Assembly: GCA_036571765.1 (NCBI GenBank)
Contig: BROE01000022.1
Location: 18,781,864-18,845,863 of the forward strand
Length of the DNA stretch: 64,000 nt
Direction: 5' to 3'
Source: Plecoglossus altivelis
Taxonomy: Eukaryota; Chordata; Actinopteri; Osmeriformes; Plecoglossidae
Under the pieces are notes generated by a model, which was given only the letters and a program-made list of their open reading frames with translations, searched no databases and was not told the origin of the DNA. How positions within the stretch are numbered: the first letter of the stretch is position 1; every line of letters begins with the position of its first letter. The position numbers and the translations under genes were made by a program. Positions 11,892 to 23,385 of the stretch are shown piece by piece.

Positions 11892-12188
11892 TTATGGTTC
11901 TTTAATCGGTTTATAAAAAATGTTGTCCTGAATGATTTGGCGCGGGTCAGAAATGTGGGTTTTAGTTCCCTGTTTGAGCTGGAATAGCTGCTCAGATATG
12001 TGGGCATTATTGGACTGGCTCCTCGCGGACCTGAGTGTCCTCGTTTCATCAGCGTCAAGGTCCTCCAGCGCACCCTCCCCTGGTGTGGCTGCCATTAGCA
12101 CAGCCTGGATTTCATCCAATTGTTTTTCTGCGATGACGCCAAGCAAATTGGAGACCACTGCGAAACCATTGGGAGACGTTTCCCCCAT
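11892..12188 (-). CDS. Unidentified minus-strand open frame, 98 codons
   Basis: The open frame begins at an ATG whose complement is 12186-12188. In phase it extends 14 codons further upstream to a stop at 12231-12233. The predicted peptide is mixed in composition, without low-complexity sequence. It starts MGETSPNGFAVVSNLLGVIA and has an acidic segment (EDLDADE) near residue 42. This sets it apart from the repeat-derived frames nearby. I do not recognise the family and see no convincing splice sites, promoter or poly(A) signal. It could be a chance frame, a decayed processed copy or an exon of an unknown transcript. Confidence is low. Confidence 0.15.
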   Translation of the reverse strand: MGETSPNGFAVVSNLLGVIAEKQLDEIQAVLMAATPGEGALEDLDADETRTLRSARSQSNNAHISEQLFQLKQGTKTHISDPRQIIQDNIFYKPIKEP

Positions 12189-12233
12189 TGCTTCAAAAAA
12201 CCCATCAAAGCCATGAGAGGGTTCCCTTCCTTA

Positions 12234-12960
12234 CGCCCCCATACAGACCCTCTGTTTGTCTTTGGGCCCACAGCGTATAGAAGCATTACAAGTCCTCAAT
12301 TTGAAGTTGTGTGACAGTTCATGGAAACAGAGCCCCGTAACATATTCCAAATGGCCCACAGCAAGGTCAGAGTCCCCATTGCTCTGCGCGTCTCCTCCCC
12401 CAGACAGGCAAGGATGCGACACATTTCATCTGAGACTGCCACAGAAGACAATGCAGAGCCATGACTCGTCTAGACACCTGCCACTCGTCCTCCACGCCAC
12501 GCCACCGTAACAGCCACGGTCAGTAGAAATCTACGCCTGAGCGAACAACTAAATCAAAGTCGCACCGCTTCGCTCCCCCAAGTCTGGCTAAGTGCAGACT
12601 TCATCTGTCCTGTCGTACATACAGCGTTATATACATGAGGAGCTATGATACTGGCTCCGGCTCGGCTGATTGGCCGGTACTTTAGATGCAGCCCTGCTCT
12701 ACCCGTCACACCTGGGGCCCGGTGTGTGTGTGCGTGTGTGCGTGTGTGCGTGCTCGTGTGTGTGTGGCTGTCACTGGCCATCGCCACGCCGGGCGATTGA
12801 TGACAGCCATTCACTGATGAAGCTGTATTCATCATTCCTGTCCAGGGCTGCTCTGACCAGATGGACCCTGGACATCCATCCCCTGTCAGGGCCACATCTG
12901 TTCCCGTTGTTGCTTAGAGTACTAACAAGTCGCTCGCTCCCTGAAAGGCTGGTGTCACAC
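12234..12960. other. Intergenic with a short GT tract
   Basis: Unique sequence. A GT/GC alternating tract lies at about 12721-12768. No gene recognised. Confidence 0.5.
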
Positions 12961-13446
12961 CAGGGAGGAAGGGAGAAGGAGCGCGGAGGAGGAGCCTCTT
13001 AAAGAGAATAGAAGGAGCTCGGAGGAGGAGGAGGAGCGCGGAGGAGGAGCACGGAGGAAGAGGAGCGTGGAGGAGGAGTGCAGAGGAGGAGGAGCGTGGA
13101 GGAAGAGCGTGGAGGAGGAGTGCGGAGGAGGAGCCTCTTAAAGAGAATAGAAGGAGCTCGGAGGAGGAGGAGCGCGGGGGAGGACCGTGGAGGAAGAGGA
13201 GTGTGGAGGAGGAGGATCGTGAAGGAGGGGCATGGAGGAGGAGGAATGTGGAGGAGGAGCACGAAAGAGGAGCGTGGAGAAGGAGGAGCGTGGAGGAGGA
13301 GCGTGGAGGAGGAATGTGGAGGAGGAGGAACGTGGAGGAGGGGCATGGAGGAGGAGCATGGAGGAGGAGTGCAGAGGAGGAGCACGGAGGACGAGGATGG
13401 AAGAGGAGTGTGATGGAGGAGTGTGGAGGAGGAGTGTGGAGGAGGA
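12961..13446. repeat. GGA-rich polypurine minisatellite
   Basis: About 480 bp made of GGAGGAGGAGCGT/GTGGAGGA blocks. A block that includes CCTCTTAAAGAGAATAGAAG occurs at about 12995 and again at about 13134, 139 bp apart. The array therefore contains a segmental duplication. The long open frames on both strands here are repeat artefacts. Confidence 0.93.
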
Positions 13447-13540
13447 ACGAGGGAATCCTCAGCTTGCCCCACTGGTGGGAAAGCATCACACTGCGTTACG
13501 GCTCGGCCAAGGGTGGTGACTGCGGTCTGGGAGGGTTTTC

Positions 13541-13738
13541 TGGAGGGTCGTCCGTGCAAGGCCCCTGGAGGAGCGTGCGTGCAAGGCCCCTGGAGGAGCG
13601 TGCGTGCAAGGCCCCTGGAGGAGCGTGCGTGCAAGGCCCCTGGAGGAGCGTCTGTGGAAGGCCCCTGGAGGAGCGTGCGTGCAAGGCCCCTGGAGGAGCG
13701 TGCGTGCAAGGCCCCTGGAGGGTCCTCTGTGGAAGGCC
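13541..13738. repeat. 25-bp minisatellite GCCCCTGGAGGAGCGTGCGT
   Basis: About eight copies of a 25-bp unit consisting of GCCCCTGGAGGAGCGTGCGT followed by GCAAG. Some copies have CTGTG in place of CGTGC. It shares the GGAGGAGCGT core with the polypurine array just to the left and may derive from it. Confidence 0.93.
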
Positions 13739-13884
13739 CTCGGAGAGGCTTGGTGTTTGCCAGTTCTAACTCCTCTTCATATTTTGAGGCGTCTTAAAAA
13801 CCGTTCACTCACAATGGGAGTTTAGGAGACCTTTCTCAGTAGCAGACAAGGACACACTGAAGTGATGTGAAAGAGGAGAGCGGA

Positions 13885-14035
13885 CATTTCTCCCTCATGT
13901 TCCATCTCTCTCTCTTTCTTTTCTGTTTTCTCTCCCTCTTTCTTTTTGCTCTCCTGCCCCCTCTCTCAATTTCCATGTCAATCTCTTCCTCCCTCTATCC
14001 TCCCCTCCTCGCTCACCTTCCTGGCCATTGTAGGT
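13885..14035. repeat. CT-rich low-complexity tract
   Basis: Pyrimidine-rich tract, irregular CTCTCT/TTCTTT and CCTCCCTC, directly left of the C-depleted block. Confidence 0.7.
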
Positions 14036-14139
14036 GAAAGATGCATATACTGGATTATCCAGAGGATTGGTGGAGAGAGAAAAAGTAAGACAGAGATGGT
14101 ATATATGAAATTTGAAAAAAAGAAAGAAAAATAAACAAC

Positions 14140-14550
14140 TGATAATTATCTGTATAGATTTTTGTTATGAGGATTTTTAATTGTTGAGTATTTGTGTTTT
14201 AGGACTTCTTAATGAGAAATGTGGGTAGGTGGGAGAAGAGAGAGAAGAAGGGATGGGGACTGGAGAAGAGGAGAGGGAGATGAATGTGAGAAAAGGAGGA
14301 ATTAAAGGGAGGCTGTGGGGATAGAGGATAGAATTTTTTTTTGTTGTGTTGGGGTGAGAGATTTTGTTATTAAAAGAGGGTGTGTGAAATTTTTTTTATT
14401 ATGTTATGTCTGTAGTGTATTTGTTTGTTTTAATGAACATCTTATTGAAGTGTGAGAGCAAAATGAAATAAAAATTTAAATTTATGAGGAAAAGAATTTG
14501 GAGGAGAGGGGAGTGATGGGAGTTGTGTGTGAGGGAGTACAGAGGAGAGT
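14140..14550. other. C-depleted, G-rich strand-asymmetric block
   Basis: By hand count, positions 14161-14540 contain 9 C and 128 G on the plus strand in 380 bases. The sequence is a mixture of G, A and T, not a simple repeat. The asymmetry ends abruptly at about 14560, where CpG-rich sequence begins. No gene is visible. Confidence 0.85.
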
Positions 14551-14720
14551 ATTTAAGATCCTCTCGCGCGTCGCCTGCATAAATACTCTGCCTCAATTGC
14601 GCTCGCATTCCGTCTTTCCCCTGCTCCCTCCCTGTGCGCCAGATGCTGCTGCTGTCGTCCGTCGCGCATGCCGCTAACGTGCGCCGGCCCTCGCGCTGCC
14701 TCTCGATATGCCAAGGGTAC
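14545..14720. promoter_or_regulatory. Short CpG-rich segment with TATA-like boxes
   Basis: A cluster of CpG steps (CTCTCGCGCGTCGCC, GCGCTCGC, GTCCGTCGCGCATG, GTGCGCCGG) stands out in an otherwise CpG-poor region. GTATTTAA at about 14549 and CATAAATACT at about 14579 resemble TATA boxes. This could be a small promoter, but no downstream exon or conserved frame supports a gene. Orientation is unknown. Confidence 0.3.
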
Positions 14721-14739
14721 CCGGTGCTCCTACAGTGGT

Positions 14740-14990
14740 GTGTGTCTGGCTGATGCCCTTCTTCCCTCGAATAGCTTTATTTCTTATTCCACCCTGCGTC
14801 TTGTCCTTCCCCGGTCGCCCTCCCTATGCCTGCTTCCTCAACCCCTCCTCCCCCCTCCCGTCCTCCCCCTCTCACCCATCCCCCTCCCACGCGCCCTCCC
14901 TAACTCCTCCCCTTCCACTCCCACTCCTAACCCTACAGCAGTACACCATCTTACTAAAGAGACAGCAGCAGCAGTTTCTCTAATCTTTCT
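14740..14990. repeat. C/T-rich, G-poor tract
   Basis: By hand count, positions 14821-14940 contain 73 C and 6 G. The composition is the opposite of that on the other side of the CpG segment. Confidence 0.75.
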
Positions 14991-15455
14991 GTCAATCTTG
15001 TGACCAAAAGACGACCTCACTGTATTCTTTTAGATCTGAATTCCACATATCAATTACTATATCTCAATTACAAACAAAAAGAAAGTACATTTGATCACAA
15101 TTTAAACCATGCACAAAATAGGAATTAATTCCTTTCAGGTTGCAATGTAAAATCCATCCCAACTTGAGAAAATAGTTCAACAATACAGGACTGAGTGTAT
15201 TTACAGTGTTTACTATGTGTTCTCATTATGATGTGACTATGTTGGAGGATAAGCACACTGTTCTCTCCTCTCACCCTGCTGGCTCTGCCCATTCAACCTG
15301 CCTCTAGCACGGTGCTTCCCTTTGCTAAGTCCTCTCCCTGGACAGAATGGCCTATGAATGGGCTCCGTGTGAGTTTCCAATGGGATTCCCTGCTGTTGGT
15401 TATTAATCTCCCTGCGTTGTATTATAAAAGGTTACAGCCCTGCTGCTGCCATCCC
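14991..15455. other. Intergenic, no gene seen
   Basis: AT-rich unique sequence without a recognisable feature. Confidence 0.5.
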
Positions 15456-15625
15456 CCTCTCTCTCCTGTCTGTCTCTCTCTCTTCCTGTCTGTCTCTCTC
15501 CCTGTCTGTGTCTCTCTCTCACCTGTCTGTGTCTCTCTCTCTGTCTCTCTCTCCCTCTCTGTCTCTCTCCCTCGTCTCTCTCTCCTATGTTCGCTCTTCC
15601 TCTCTCTCTCTCGTTCCCTCGGTGT
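15456..15625. repeat. CT/GTCT microsatellite
   Basis: Mixture of TCTC and TGTCTG steps with a few interruptions. Confidence 0.9.
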
Positions 15626-16090
15626 GCCTGTCTGTCTGTGTGCTTGTTTGTCTGTATCTACATGTGTGTGCGTGCGTGCAGGTGAGAGGTAGACGGCTCT
15701 GTCTCTCTCTTCTGGGCTTGTCTCTGTAGAGCTCCTGTGGTACTGTGGCTGGACAGCCTACTTAGCAGAGCTCAGTTCATTAGACTCCCTGCTAGCAGGC
15801 AGCGATCACCCAAGGACCCCCCGTCAAGTTCTTCATTGTCTTAAGACTCAATTCTAATCACCTCACTCAGCGTGAGTGACAGAGGAGCTCTCTGGCGTGA
15901 TTGAGAGTATTGATCTCCAAGCAGGCCTTACTCGGTGCATCGGGGATGCACAATCACATCCTTCGCTTTCAAAAAATGTCTTCATTTGCCTTAATCATCT
16001 GATCAATAATTAGTGTGAGGACAGTGAGGGCTTTGACCAAGCGCTTTGACCAAGCGCTGTTCTGTTATTTTCTGTTCGCCATCCGTTCTT
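15626..16090. other. Intergenic, no gene seen
   Basis: Unique sequence. A short direct repeat (GCTTTGACCAAGCGCT-type, about 16030-16060) is the only notable pattern. Confidence 0.5.
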
Positions 16091-16091
16091 C

Positions 16092-16143
16092 CTGTTTCTC
16101 TCTCCTTCACTCTCTCTCTCTCTCTGTCTGTCTGTCTCCCCCC

Positions 16144-16178
<35 letters not shown>

Positions 16179-16235
16179 TCTCTCTGTCTCCCTCTCTCGC
16201 TCTCTCTCCCTGTCTCCCTCTCTCTTCCGCCTTTC
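16092..16235. repeat. CT microsatellite
   Basis: TCTCTC tract with GTCTGTCT and CCCTCT interruptions. Confidence 0.93.
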
Positions 16236-17095
16236 TCCATCCTTTCCCATGGGACAGGAATGTGCAGCGTCAGGGCTGCTGTTCTGGACCAGGGCAGCAG
16301 GGCCAGCAGGATGGGGTGGGGCAGTCCTGACTCCTCCCTGCCTACAGTACACCCCCCCCCTCCAGTTCCTGTCGTGCAAGATCGGCAAGATTCCTGTCAC
16401 CTTCAGAGATGGCCCAGGGCCAGAATCTCCCGGAACCTCCATCCATCCTGGCCGCAGACGCCTCGCAGAAGCTTGAACTTGTTAATCTTCTGATAATTGC
16501 CGTCTTAAAGGGATATGGCTGCGGAGGTGCGAGAGGGTCGGGTGTCCCTGGTCCACGTGTCCCTGTGTGTGTGTGCTGCGTCACCTGCTGTGTGGGGGTG
16601 TTCATCATGTCCACTCAAGACAACAGTGCAGGCAGGAAGTAAGGGCCTGTATCTTCCTTGTCTATATCCAATTTCCAGAGATAAGATGGCCATGGAAAAA
16701 TGATCGTCACATAGTTCAGTTGACTGAGCCTGTTAACAGAGCTGAGCCACAAAACACACCCTCGTTAAATCTGTGTTGCCAGCCAAGCCTTCCTCACTGT
16801 ACTGTGACAGCGTAATGATTCTCTGTCTGGTTGACTTACACCACAACATTATACTTCTGACTTGTTCCCACGAAGCAAGACCTCAAAGTGGGACTAATCT
16901 AGCGTTTGGCAACAGCTTGCACTGTCAGTGTGTAGCACTGTGAGGGGCATATCTGCAAGTCATTATCACAGACTTTGGAGCTCCACTCGCCCCATTTGAA
17001 TAAAGCTGGTCAAGTCTATTACAAACACCTAATCTGTTGTGTGGAGAATGGTGGGTCTGATCTGTGGGTAGTACAAGTACCGACTGTTGTTTCGT
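16236..17095. other. Intergenic, no gene seen
   Basis: Unique sequence of moderate GC on the left and AT-rich on the right. No gene recognised. Confidence 0.5.
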
Positions 17096-17385
17096 CTTTC
17101 TCCTCCAGCCTTCCCCCGCTCTCTCTCTCCTTCTCCACCTCTTTCCCTCTCTCTTTCCTCTGTCCTCTCCCTCCCTCCCCCACTCTCTCTCTTTCTCCAC
17201 CTCTTTCCCTCTCTCTTTCTCCTGTCCTCTCTCTCCCTCCCCCACTCTCTCTCTCCTTCTCCATCTCTTTCCCTCTCTCTTTCCCCTGTCCTCTCTCTCC
17301 CTCCCCCGCTCTCTCTCTCCTTCTCCATCTCTTTCCCTCTCTCTTTCCCCTGTCCTCTCTCTCCCTCCCCCCCTCTTTCTCAGTG
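17096..17385. repeat. About 62-bp CT-rich tandem repeat
   Basis: Between four and five copies of a unit of about 60-62 bp, built from CTTCTCCATCTCTTTCCCTC, then TCTTTCCCCTGTCCTC and CTCCCTCCCCC. The arrangement is a higher-order repeat of CT-rich sub-motifs. Confidence 0.9.
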
Positions 17386-20300
17386 CCTGAAGGCCATGCA
17401 TCTGGGAGCAGAATGAATGACTTCATTCTTCTGCTGGGAACCAAACGATACTCATGGATCTGGTTGGAAGTTTGGGACACATGGCAACAGCCTGTAGGGT
17501 GACAAACCCTGAAGCAAACACACTCCACGCTCTCCACACAGCCTCCATGGATCATCATCGTGCAGACATTTTGATGCTGGACAATAACACTGGAGATCTT
17601 TTATATCTTCAGTTCCACAACGATCACATGAAAATAAAACTGCAATCTGAAAAGTGAATCAGGCAGAAATAGATAGCTGGGGCAGGCTCAAGGGGTTATT
17701 TATAATCATATATCTTTACTTATTCAAACCCGGCGTCATGTTTGTACTTCCCCTTCATCAGAACCACTTGATTATTGCGTTGCAATTAATCAAAAGTACT
17801 GAAGCAAGTATGCTCACAGGCCACCAACAGCTCTTCTCAAAAGCCCCAAAGTGACGGCATTGATTGCAGTCCTATAATACTGACCCTGTGCATGGACTAA
17901 CTCATCAGATAATTGGTGTGGGTTTATGTTCAGGTCACCAGACAATTAAGTCAAATGAAGCCTCCAATGGGCTGTGACAAAGCAGGCATGTGGCACTGCT
18001 TTGAAAGAATCTACTGCAAAACACAACAAGGATGCAGAGCAAACAGGTAACTGGCTAGTTCCAGTATCATCTAACAAACAGACAAAAACATTAAAATGAT
18101 GATATCAATTTAAACAGGCCAGCTGAAACTGACCTTTTTTGGAACGTCTGGGACGATTCCACTAGGATCTGGCTTCCGGAATCATGTTTGGTATATTCCT
18201 GAGAGACAGAGTGCCAGGTTTGTCAGATGATTTCTGCTGTGGGGTACAAAGTCTTACCACAGCCAGAACATGCTTCGCTGTGAAGACTACAAAATAACCT
18301 TTCTGCCTGTTCCGAAGAATGTTCCGAAGGACGTTGTAGGTCCAGATCAAATTTCCCTCAGTATGTTAATAATAATTCTAATCCAACATCCCGGCAAACC
18401 CATGTGACTGTCAAGAGCAATGTTGCCCTCCTCGCAGGAGAGCGTGTGATGAAAAGTCCTCATTCAACCGTGTGTCTGACCGTGATGTGTCAGATGCAGG
18501 CACCCAAAGGCACCGTTTCGAAAGCGTCCATAGCAGGAGACACTTGTACAAGAGGAGCACCTCCAGGCCACCTGTCCTTTCAAGTCCCCAGGTGCACCTG
18601 TGAACAGAGTCAAGACCAGCCTTTCACAGAACGGACCAGAGACTGTTGTTTTGCTTCACTGATCTAAAATCCAAATACAGTTTCTTTTCCCTGCAACCTG
18701 CCTCTGATCCTAAAACACACATTTAAATATATCACTCGCTCCGAGTAAAACTGCCAGTGGAGACTGATTAGACAAACATTTTTACGCGTTTGAACAACAC
18801 GCTCAGGACGTCTCACAGAACATACATACACGTACATACTTACACACACATGATCTTGTGCAAAGAGAGTGAAAACCTGTGAATGAATTGATGTGGATTG
18901 TTTCACGTAAACAATTTAGGTGAAAGAAAAAAACACATTATAAAGTCAGTCTTTAGTAAATGTACTTAATGACACTTCATGCTCTGAAACGACAACCTTC
19001 GGTGTGTCGTGCATGTAGATGAAGGTCTACCAAGAGCTGACAAAGATTGTACTACTGTGGGACCATTGTGACTCCAAGGTCATTTAACATTGCCAGATTG
19101 AGTCCATCTTTAAATAGTTATAGTGTTATTCTAGCTTGTCTACAACATTAGTCCAACTGCTGAAACGTACCTTCCAATCAGACTGTTGTACCAGCAATAA
19201 TGTTGATGTTGACATTTTGCACAAGAATAGACCCATCTCTGTATCACATCAACACTGTACTCTGGCAAAGTACATGTGTAATATGTCTAACATGGAAAAC
19301 GCGGGTCCATTTTGCATAATTCACATCTCAATCATCTCCAGACCATAATTGCAGTGATTATAAATTATCGTAAGCCTACAATAGTCATTTCCAGAATATT
19401 CCGTCTTCTGAAACACCAGAGAAGCACCCTTTTTCCGTTTCTGCCAATTAACTTTCCACATCAAGTCAAACAGGCGTTTTGAGTGTCATCCACTCCAAGC
19501 TCTCAGTCGTCATACTTGGAAAAGCTTCTCAATTTGACAAGGGGGTCTTTTCATGTCAGAACATCGCTCTCAAAGCAAACGATGATGTAATACCTAAGTG
19601 TATCCTGCAAAAACTTCACAATGGGCGATCTCTGTTTTAGTTACTTCAATTCAAAGCAAATGTTTCAATTTGTGAAAGACCCTCCGGATTCCAGCACCCG
19701 TAATTATAACGTGTGAATACGGATCCGCTCGCTAACATGTCGTCCTTCAGACGCCTGCGAGGAGACTGCACAAGCACTCAGGCCCCGCGCTGTTAACACA
19801 AAACCTGCTTTATTTGAATGTGCTGTTGGACAGAGCTTCGTGGATGACAAACAATAGGCAAGGGAACCAATTAGTTTTTTCGAGTCAAGGAGAAAAAGAA
19901 CGAGAAAAAGAAAAAACCTGTTATGATGTTATGATTTTCCTCGAGGAAGCATTTAGCTGAATATCTCTTTGTTTGCTTAATTGTGGCGTTAGCGTAGCAT
20001 TGTCTTCCCTGGGGGCGTGCCCACTGGAATAGTGCCAACTCAGTTGCACTTGTTGAGTTTCTGCGCAAGGTCTCAAACAAGACAAGAGCAAACACATAGA
20101 CGTGCTTTTGCACACACTGATGTCTGGGGACAAGACGAAATACATTGCTATTAGCTATTTAATAATAAAAGATGGCTGCCAAATAGATAGTCCATGGCGA
20201 CGAATTTCCAATTGAGATTGCTGCTGGACTCTGATCTCTCCGACACACACAACTAAATCCTGTCTGGGTCTCCCTTAGAGATTGAAGTGGGTGAATGTAA

Positions 20301-20835
20301 ACATCCACAAGATTATATTACACCAACTACTGTGTACCCAATTCTCACAAATCCTGCCAATCTTCTTTTTTAATGCTCTACCATGTAAATATATTTTGAA
20401 ACGTTTTCAGTTTTTTTCCCCCATTTGCCATTCAGTTGTGTTGTGCTTCGTATCCTCTTGTGTTCTAGTCAGAAGCGGATCATCTGGTCTTTCCAGGGTT
20501 TCACCTGTTGTCTGCAGTCAGTGCAATGCCTTCCAGCTCAGAGTAACATTCACTGGGGATCACCAAGGTTTACAATCTCTGAGACAAATGGTATTTAAAG
20601 CATGTTGTTAGGGGTGATACCTTAAGGAGAAGAAAACCCCACTAAACAAGGTAAACCTTTATGTTGCTCATAATGTTCCATCAGTTTGTGATTACACAAA
20701 CGCATTGTGACTACTGACATTCCTGTTAAGTCACTAAGAGGTAGTACTTGCGTCTGATTGACTTGTCTGCATTGATAGGGCGCTGTCTCAGTCAGCTTGT
20801 TGTTAGGGTGACCGGTCAGGTACATGGTATTAGAG
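17386..20835. other. Intergenic unique sequence, no gene seen
   Basis: About 3.4 kb of unique, AT-leaning sequence. Short open frames on both strands lack recognisable domains. I found no tRNA-like fold, transposon end or tandem repeat. Confidence 0.5.
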
Positions 20836-20837
20836 CG

Positions 20838-21046
20838 TGTGTGTTTGTGTGTGTGTGTGTTTGTGTATGTACACTTGCTGTATGTGTTTATTGTGTGTCT
20901 GAGTGTGCGTGTGTGAGTGTGCATGCGTGTGTGCGTATGTGAGTGTGCATGTGTGTGTGCGTGTGTGTGAGTGTGCATGTATATGTGTGTGTGTGTGTGC
21001 ATGTGTGCATGTGTGAGTGTGTATATGTGTGTGTGTGTGTTGATGC
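20838..21046. repeat. GT microsatellite
   Basis: Alternating GT with GTGTGA, GTGCAT and GTATAT interruptions. Potential Z-DNA former. Confidence 0.95.
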
Positions 21047-22162
21047 CTGCGATGTGCTCTCCTCCACATGCGCGGGCACTCCAGAGATGTCTCCAGTAAT
21101 GGATCTCCAGCTGTCATGGCAGTATTGATTGCTCAGACCTGCAGATTATTGCTCTGAAGAGTGACCAGCAGCAACCTGGTGAGGTAAAAACTCCTCTAAC
21201 CAACAGGAGTCCGCCTGCTCCAGCCCAACAAGCAACATGTTTAATTGTTTGTGGTGTTCTCCAGCCCTGCTCGCTGAAGGCCCTTAGGGAGCAGGGCCAG
21301 TCCAGGCCTTGACCTTTTCTTCCTCAGCCAGCCTCATTCACACACAGGCTGGGGGAATGCAGCCATGCTCCTCACTTCAACATTCCTCTAATTACCTGCC
21401 ACAAACAAAGATGTTACCAGCATCAGCTCAAATAAGGGCTGGACTGGTAGGTAGACCATCCCTCCACATCTGGCTCGGCTTGTGTAAATTACCAGGCTTT
21501 TTCGACCCAGTGATTTGGTTCAACCTTATTCATGTCGCAAACAATTGCAAAAACGAGTTCTGTATCGTGAAAGACAAACTTAATGGCAGATCAACCCATT
21601 GGCTGTCCCAGCCAGTTAGGATAGGGTTAAACTAAATAAAGGCAATTTCTGTCAAGATTACATCTTAATGAAGTCATCCCCAAGCAATAGCACTTGTAGC
21701 TACACAGCTGTTCTCAGGAAATACTCCAGGATTTCAGCCGGTCTGCTGGTGTCTACGGACACATAATCTGCATTCATCTCCGGGTTTCGCAATTATAATG
21801 AATATTAATGGCTGTTTTTCTGCTACATAATATTATCATAATGACTCTACAAAGTAAATGCAGACACCCTAAAACAGCCATTTATCATAACTATGTCCCA
21901 CTACAGCCTTACTGTCATCCTCTGATAAAACTAAGTCATCAACCATTACAAGCAACAGTAGTGCAGAATGTTCATCTGCAGGTGGAAAATGGACTTGTTG
22001 TACCATGTATAAATGCTCAACGTTGTACAAGAGCACACCGATGAAGGCAAATACACCTGCTCAGTGTCTATTGCTCCTATCCGTCAAACCCAGATGTAAA
22101 CATTCTTCAACTGTCCAATAAACAAATGCAGTTGGGCAAATAAAACGAAATGAAATTGGTGG
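21047..22162. other. Intergenic unique sequence, no gene seen
   Basis: Unique sequence with no recognisable gene or mobile element. Confidence 0.5.
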
Positions 22163-22171
22163 AGTGTGTGT

Positions 22172-22205
<34 letters not shown>

Positions 22206-22385
22206 CTGTGTCTGTGTGTGTGTGTGTGTGCGTATCTGTGTGTGCGTGTGTGTGTGCGTGTCTGTGTGTGTGTCTGTGTGTGTGTGTATGTGTATGTGTG
22301 TGTGTGTGTGTGTGTGTCTGTGTGTCTGTGTGTGTGTGTGCGTGTGTGTGTGCGTGTGTGTGTGTGTGCGTGTGTGTGTGTGTGC
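22163..22385. repeat. GT microsatellite
   Basis: Alternating GT tract of about 220 bp with TCTG, GCGT and GTAT interruptions. Confidence 0.97.
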
Positions 22386-22724
22386 TTAACAGCACTTCTT
22401 CACTTCCCTGAAAGGGCTCTCCCGAGGGTCTGCAGACTAGCGGAGGACTCGGACTCAATCCACACAGACATTATCTGTGAGCGACTGAACTCTATTTGGG
22501 AATTGGTAAAGCGTATAGAGAAATAGACTTGGGACAGAACACCCCGGCAAATTCCATTTCACATTTGAAGTGGTCTGCTGGTGAAAGATCATTTGGTTTG
22601 GAGTGAGTAAACAGAGGAGTCTCCATCGCTCTCAATGACTTATGTGTGAAAGCTGAGGATTAGGCCTGACCAGGAAGTCCCATATGGAGAAGAATACCAC
22701 CACAATCACTTCAGCCCCCAGACC

Positions 22725-23385
22725 CAGTGATTCAGATGACTCTAGCCCCCAGACCCAGCGATTCAGATGACTCTAGCTCCCAGAACAAGTGATTCAGATG
22801 ACTCTAGCTCCCAGTGATACAGATGACTCTAGCTCCCAGACCTAGCAATTCAGATGACTGTAGCCCCAGGCTCAGCGCTTCAGATGACTCTAGACCCAGT
22901 CTCAGTGATTCAGATGACTCTAGCTCCCAGGCCAAGTGATTCAAATGACTCTAGCCCCAGGCCCAGTGATTCAGATGACTCTAGCTCCCAGACCCAGCGA
23001 TTCAGATGACTCTAGCTCCCAGAACAAGTGATTCAGATGACTCTAGACCCAGTCTCAGTGATACAGATGACTCTAGCTCCCAGACCTTGCAATTCAGATG
23101 ACTCTAGCCCCCAGACCCAGGGATTCAGATGACTCTAGCTCCCAGTGATACAGATGACTCTAGCTCCCAGACCTAGCAATTCAGATGACTCTAGCCCCAG
23201 GCTCAGCGCTTCAGATGACTCTAGACCCAGTCTCAGTGATTCAAATGACTCTAGCTCCCAGGCCAAGTGATTCAAATGACTCTAGCTCCCAGGCTCAGTG
23301 ATTCAGATGACTGTAGCCCCAAGCTCAGTGATTCAGATGACTCTAGCTCCCAGGCCTGACAATTTAGATGACTCTAGCCCCAGGC
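22725..23385. repeat. 31-bp minisatellite with higher-order structure
   Basis: About 21 divergent copies of a unit near 31 bp, CAGATGACTCTAGCTCCCAG followed by ACCCAGCGATT. Variants include CTCAGCGCTT, CCTAGCAATT, CTCAGTGATT and CCAAGTGATT. The ordered set of variants around CCAGTGATACAGATGACTC (22811) recurs around 23142, 331 bp later, so the array contains a multi-unit duplication. Confidence 0.93.

Noticed and set aside
12914..13797. Many overlapping frames on both strands in the GGA-rich region
   Set aside because: Low-complexity translation of polypurine and 25-bp arrays with no recognisable domain.
14668..15003. Open frame of 111 codons starting in the CpG-rich segment
   Set aside because: Pro/Leu/Ser-rich translation of a C/T-rich tract with overlapping frames and no recognisable domain.
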